DNA from: CAYVQF01 sp964454015
GTDB lineage: Bacteria > Myxococcota_A > Bradymonadia > UBA4248
DNA: 64,000 nucleotides
Assembly (NCBI GenBank): GCA_964454015.1
Contig: CAYVQF010000004.1
Location: 62,001-126,000 of the forward strand
Reading direction: 5' to 3'
The notes under the pieces were generated by a model. That model was not told where the DNA came from and ran no database searches. It saw only the letters and a program-made list of their open reading frames with translations. Below, piece after piece: positions 62,307 to 64,000 of this stretch. The translations under genes and the position numbers were made by a program. How positions within the stretch are numbered: the stretch's first letter is position 1; each line of letters begins with the position of its first letter.

Positions 62307-62879
62307 ATGGCAAAAGAACAGAGACGCTTGGGAAGAAGGGGTGCGCAAGGATTCACCATCATCGAGGTGATGGTGGCGTTGTTGGTCTTGGTGGTGGGCT
62401 TGGTCGGGGTGATCGCCATGCAGATCGTGGCCATTCAAGGCAACGCCGTGGCGCGTGAGGCTTCGGAGGCGATCATTTTGGCGGAGCACATCCACACGAC
62501 GCTGCAGCAGGACGCATTGGCGTGGACGGACTCAGGAACAGGCGCCACGGAGTATTTAAAGAATTTGCCGACGTCGGCTCCCACGGGTGGTTTGCCTTGG
62601 ATTCCCTGGGAGGGCGGCAGTTGGCTCAGTCCCTTGGGGGTTCCGAAGAGTGCGGTGGCTATCCCGCGGCAACGCTTTTGCGCGGCTTATCAGGTCATGG
62701 AGCCGGTTTCAGGGAGCCTGATCACGGGTTTTATTCGGGTCTATTGGTCGGTGGATCGCAGCTCTGCGCTGCGAGAAAACTGTGGCCAAGTGGAGCCGGG
62801 GGATCTGGATGAGGCAGCGACGGCGCCGCCCGGGATTCGCTTCGTGACCCTTCCCTTGTCCATCAAGCGTCAGCAGTAA
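62307..62879 (+). CDS. pilV: Type IV pilin-like minor pilin (PilV-like)
   Basis: 190 residues from the ATG at 62307 (AAGG at 8 nt); the frame to 62208 gives an unlikely leader. A short basic leader RRLGRRGAQG precedes FTIIEVMVALLVLVVGLVGVIAM, the class III prepilin signal with cleavage at G^FTIIE. The body lacks strong enzyme features and has a few Cys. It is followed within 30 bp by a PilW-like gene, the usual fimA/pilVW/pilE-type order of minor pilin clusters. Confidence 0.85.
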   Translation: MAKEQRRLGRRGAQGFTIIEVMVALLVLVVGLVGVIAMQIVAIQGNAVAREASEAIILAEHIHTTLQQDALAWTDSGTGATEYLKNLPTSAPTGGLPWIPWEGGSWLSPLGVPKSAVAIPRQRFCAAYQVMEPVSGSLITGFIRVYWSVDRSSALRENCGQVEPGDLDEAATAPPGIRFVTLPLSIKRQQ

Positions 62880-62905
62880 TGGCCCGAGAAGAGAGGAAGA
62901 TGTCC

Positions 62906-64000
62906 ATGCGCACTCAGCCTACCCGAATGCAGCGACGCGGCTTCACCTTGGTCGAGCTGCTCATCGTGATGCTGCTGGCGTCGATCATCGTGGTGGCGAC
63001 CTACATGATGTTCAGTAGCAGCTCTGAGGCTTTTCACCACCAGGAGTTGATCTCCGAGGTGAACAACTCGCTGCGCTTTGCGGCGCAACAACTGCACCAC
63101 GACTTGTCGCGGGCCGGTTTCCAAAGCACGGCCCACTCTGGGCAGGATCCTTTTGTCTGTGACTCCATCACCCCTCCTATTCTTGGTGTGCAGGTCGACC
63201 GATCGGCCACGCCACAGAACTGCGGCGGTGGGGGTCCCTATTTATCTCAGTCCCTGGCTGTGGTCGGTGATATGAGCGATATGCCGCCGTTTCCCCTTTT
63301 CTCGATCAGTGGCGGCTCACTCATCGTCTCGTCGGATGTACGCGTGCCGCTGCCCCCAGAGTCAAGACTAGAGAGTGGTTTGCTTATGCTCGATGCTGCA
63401 ATGGTACAGCCATCGGCAGATCTCGTTGCTGCGAACTTTATTGAAAACGATTGGTTGCGCATGGTCAACCCCAAGGGGCGGTCTCACTTCTCTCGTATCA
63501 CTGGGGTGAGCGGGATGAACATTACGGTGTCACCGCCATTTGTAACGTCATCCAGCGATGGCGTTTGTGGCTTCTCTTTGGCGGCTGGCGAGAGCCACGA
63601 GATCAATCCGATCAGGGCGGTGCGCTACGAGATCGTTTGCAATTCAGCCATCGACCAGGATCGCACGGATTTGGTGCGGTGTCAGGTGGACCCTAGAGAT
63701 CCATTCAGCGGTGATGGATCGAACTGTGTCGTCGTGGCGGAATATGTCACTGCCCTGTCCTTCTTTCTGGGCAGCGACACTCTCGAGAATCTAGACGTCA
63801 TGGTGGACCTCGATCCCAGCACTGAGGAGAGTTTCACGACGAATGTGCCCTTTTATGTGCTCTATCGCATCGAGGCGCGAACGCGCCGTGCTGTTCCCCG
63901 CCGGCTCTCCGTTTCGACGAGTGATCTGCTGCCACAGCCAGGTGCTCCACGAGCCTATTACGATCTTGGCGCTGGCATTGCTGAATTGCGGAGTGTGCAG
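62906..64000 (+). CDS. pilW: Type IV pilin-like minor pilin (PilW-like), 3' end outside window
   Basis: 365 codons visible and still open at base 64000. The ATG at 62906 is favoured: it lies about 9 nt from GAGG and opens a short leader MRTQPTRMQRRG before FTLVELLIVMLLASIIVVATYMMF, a prepilin signal with Glu at +5. Upstream in-frame ATGs at 62879 and 62900 are possible. Residues 60-330 show paired Cys (VCDSIT..., NCGGGG, CNSAIDQ, CQVD) as in PilW proteins. The frame runs into sequence of lower GC than most of the window from about 63200. It may belong to a minor-pilin operon continuing rightward. Confidence 0.85.
   Translation, partial: MRTQPTRMQRRGFTLVELLIVMLLASIIVVATYMMFSSSSEAFHHQELISEVNNSLRFAAQQLHHDLSRAGFQSTAHSGQDPFVCDSITPPILGVQVDRSATPQNCGGGGPYLSQSLAVVGDMSDMPPFPLFSISGGSLIVSSDVRVPLPPESRLESGLLMLDAAMVQPSADLVAANFIENDWLRMVNPKGRSHFSRITGVSGMNITVSPPFVTSSSDGVCGFSLAAGESHEINPIRAVRYEIVCNSAIDQDRTDLVRCQVDPRDPFSGDGSNCVVVAEYVTALSFFLGSDTLENLDVMVDLDPSTEESFTTNVPFYVLYRIEARTRRAVPRRLSVSTSDLLPQPGAPRAYYDLGAGIAELRSVQ

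Overview
The window reads as one high-GC chromosomal segment of a deltaproteobacterial, Myxococcota-like bacterium. This is an inference from gene content: Hanks-type Ser/Thr kinases, an FHA/TPR protein, a CarD/CdnL-type transcription factor, many lipoproteins, Cys-rich secreted modules and very large TPR proteins. There are about 40 protein-coding genes. I saw no rRNA, tRNA, CRISPR array, transposase or integrase.

Layout. 1-7045 (+): the 3' end of clpB, a parvulin-like lipoprotein, an FHA/TPR protein and a Ser/Thr kinase joined by short overlaps or gaps, then a Cys-containing lipoprotein and a cdnL/carD homologue. 7057-19309 (-): seven genes read leftward: a 1404-residue acidic and coiled-coil protein, a 670-residue helical protein, an L-fucose-isomerase-like protein, a MESH1-type HD hydrolase, a lipoprotein, an oligopeptide-binding-type lipoprotein and a PEGA-type kinase. 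19864-26205: GST, a membrane/TPR protein, a nucleoside phosphorylase, a small anchored protein, a B12-type radical SAM enzyme and an AraC/GyrI-like regulator. 26448-32884 (+): a probable carboxylate (acetate-type) uptake locus made of a DUF485 subunit, an SSS/ActP-like symporter, an outer-membrane porin and a 962-residue Cache-PAS-PAS-CBS-DUF294 signalling protein.

32886-37886 (-): an OFA-type MFS transporter, a UvrD/Rep helicase and a GAF-like protein. 38199-40938: a degenerate HAD-like protein, a SEC-C membrane protein and an APC amino-acid permease. 41448-47182 (-): three Cys-rich lipoproteins; two are tandem paralogues and the third carries four 45-residue repeats encoded by a 135-bp DNA repeat. 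47671-52124: thioredoxin, a CMD/AhpD-like protein, MnmE and ETF beta/alpha. 52229-60838 (-): a 2869-residue TPR protein. 60956-62026 (-): a compact protein that reads as a stand-alone contractile tail-sheath homologue. 62307-64000 (+): PilV-like and PilW-like minor pilins, the second running off the window.

The best candidates for something undescribed are (i) the orphan sheath-like protein beside the giant TPR protein, (ii) the 1404-residue protein, which looks like a cargo or effector scaffold of a contractile-injection or polymorphic-toxin system, and (iii) the sensor-nucleotidyltransferase fusion attached to the symporter/porin locus. All functions are inferred from sequence reading alone; no database search was possible.
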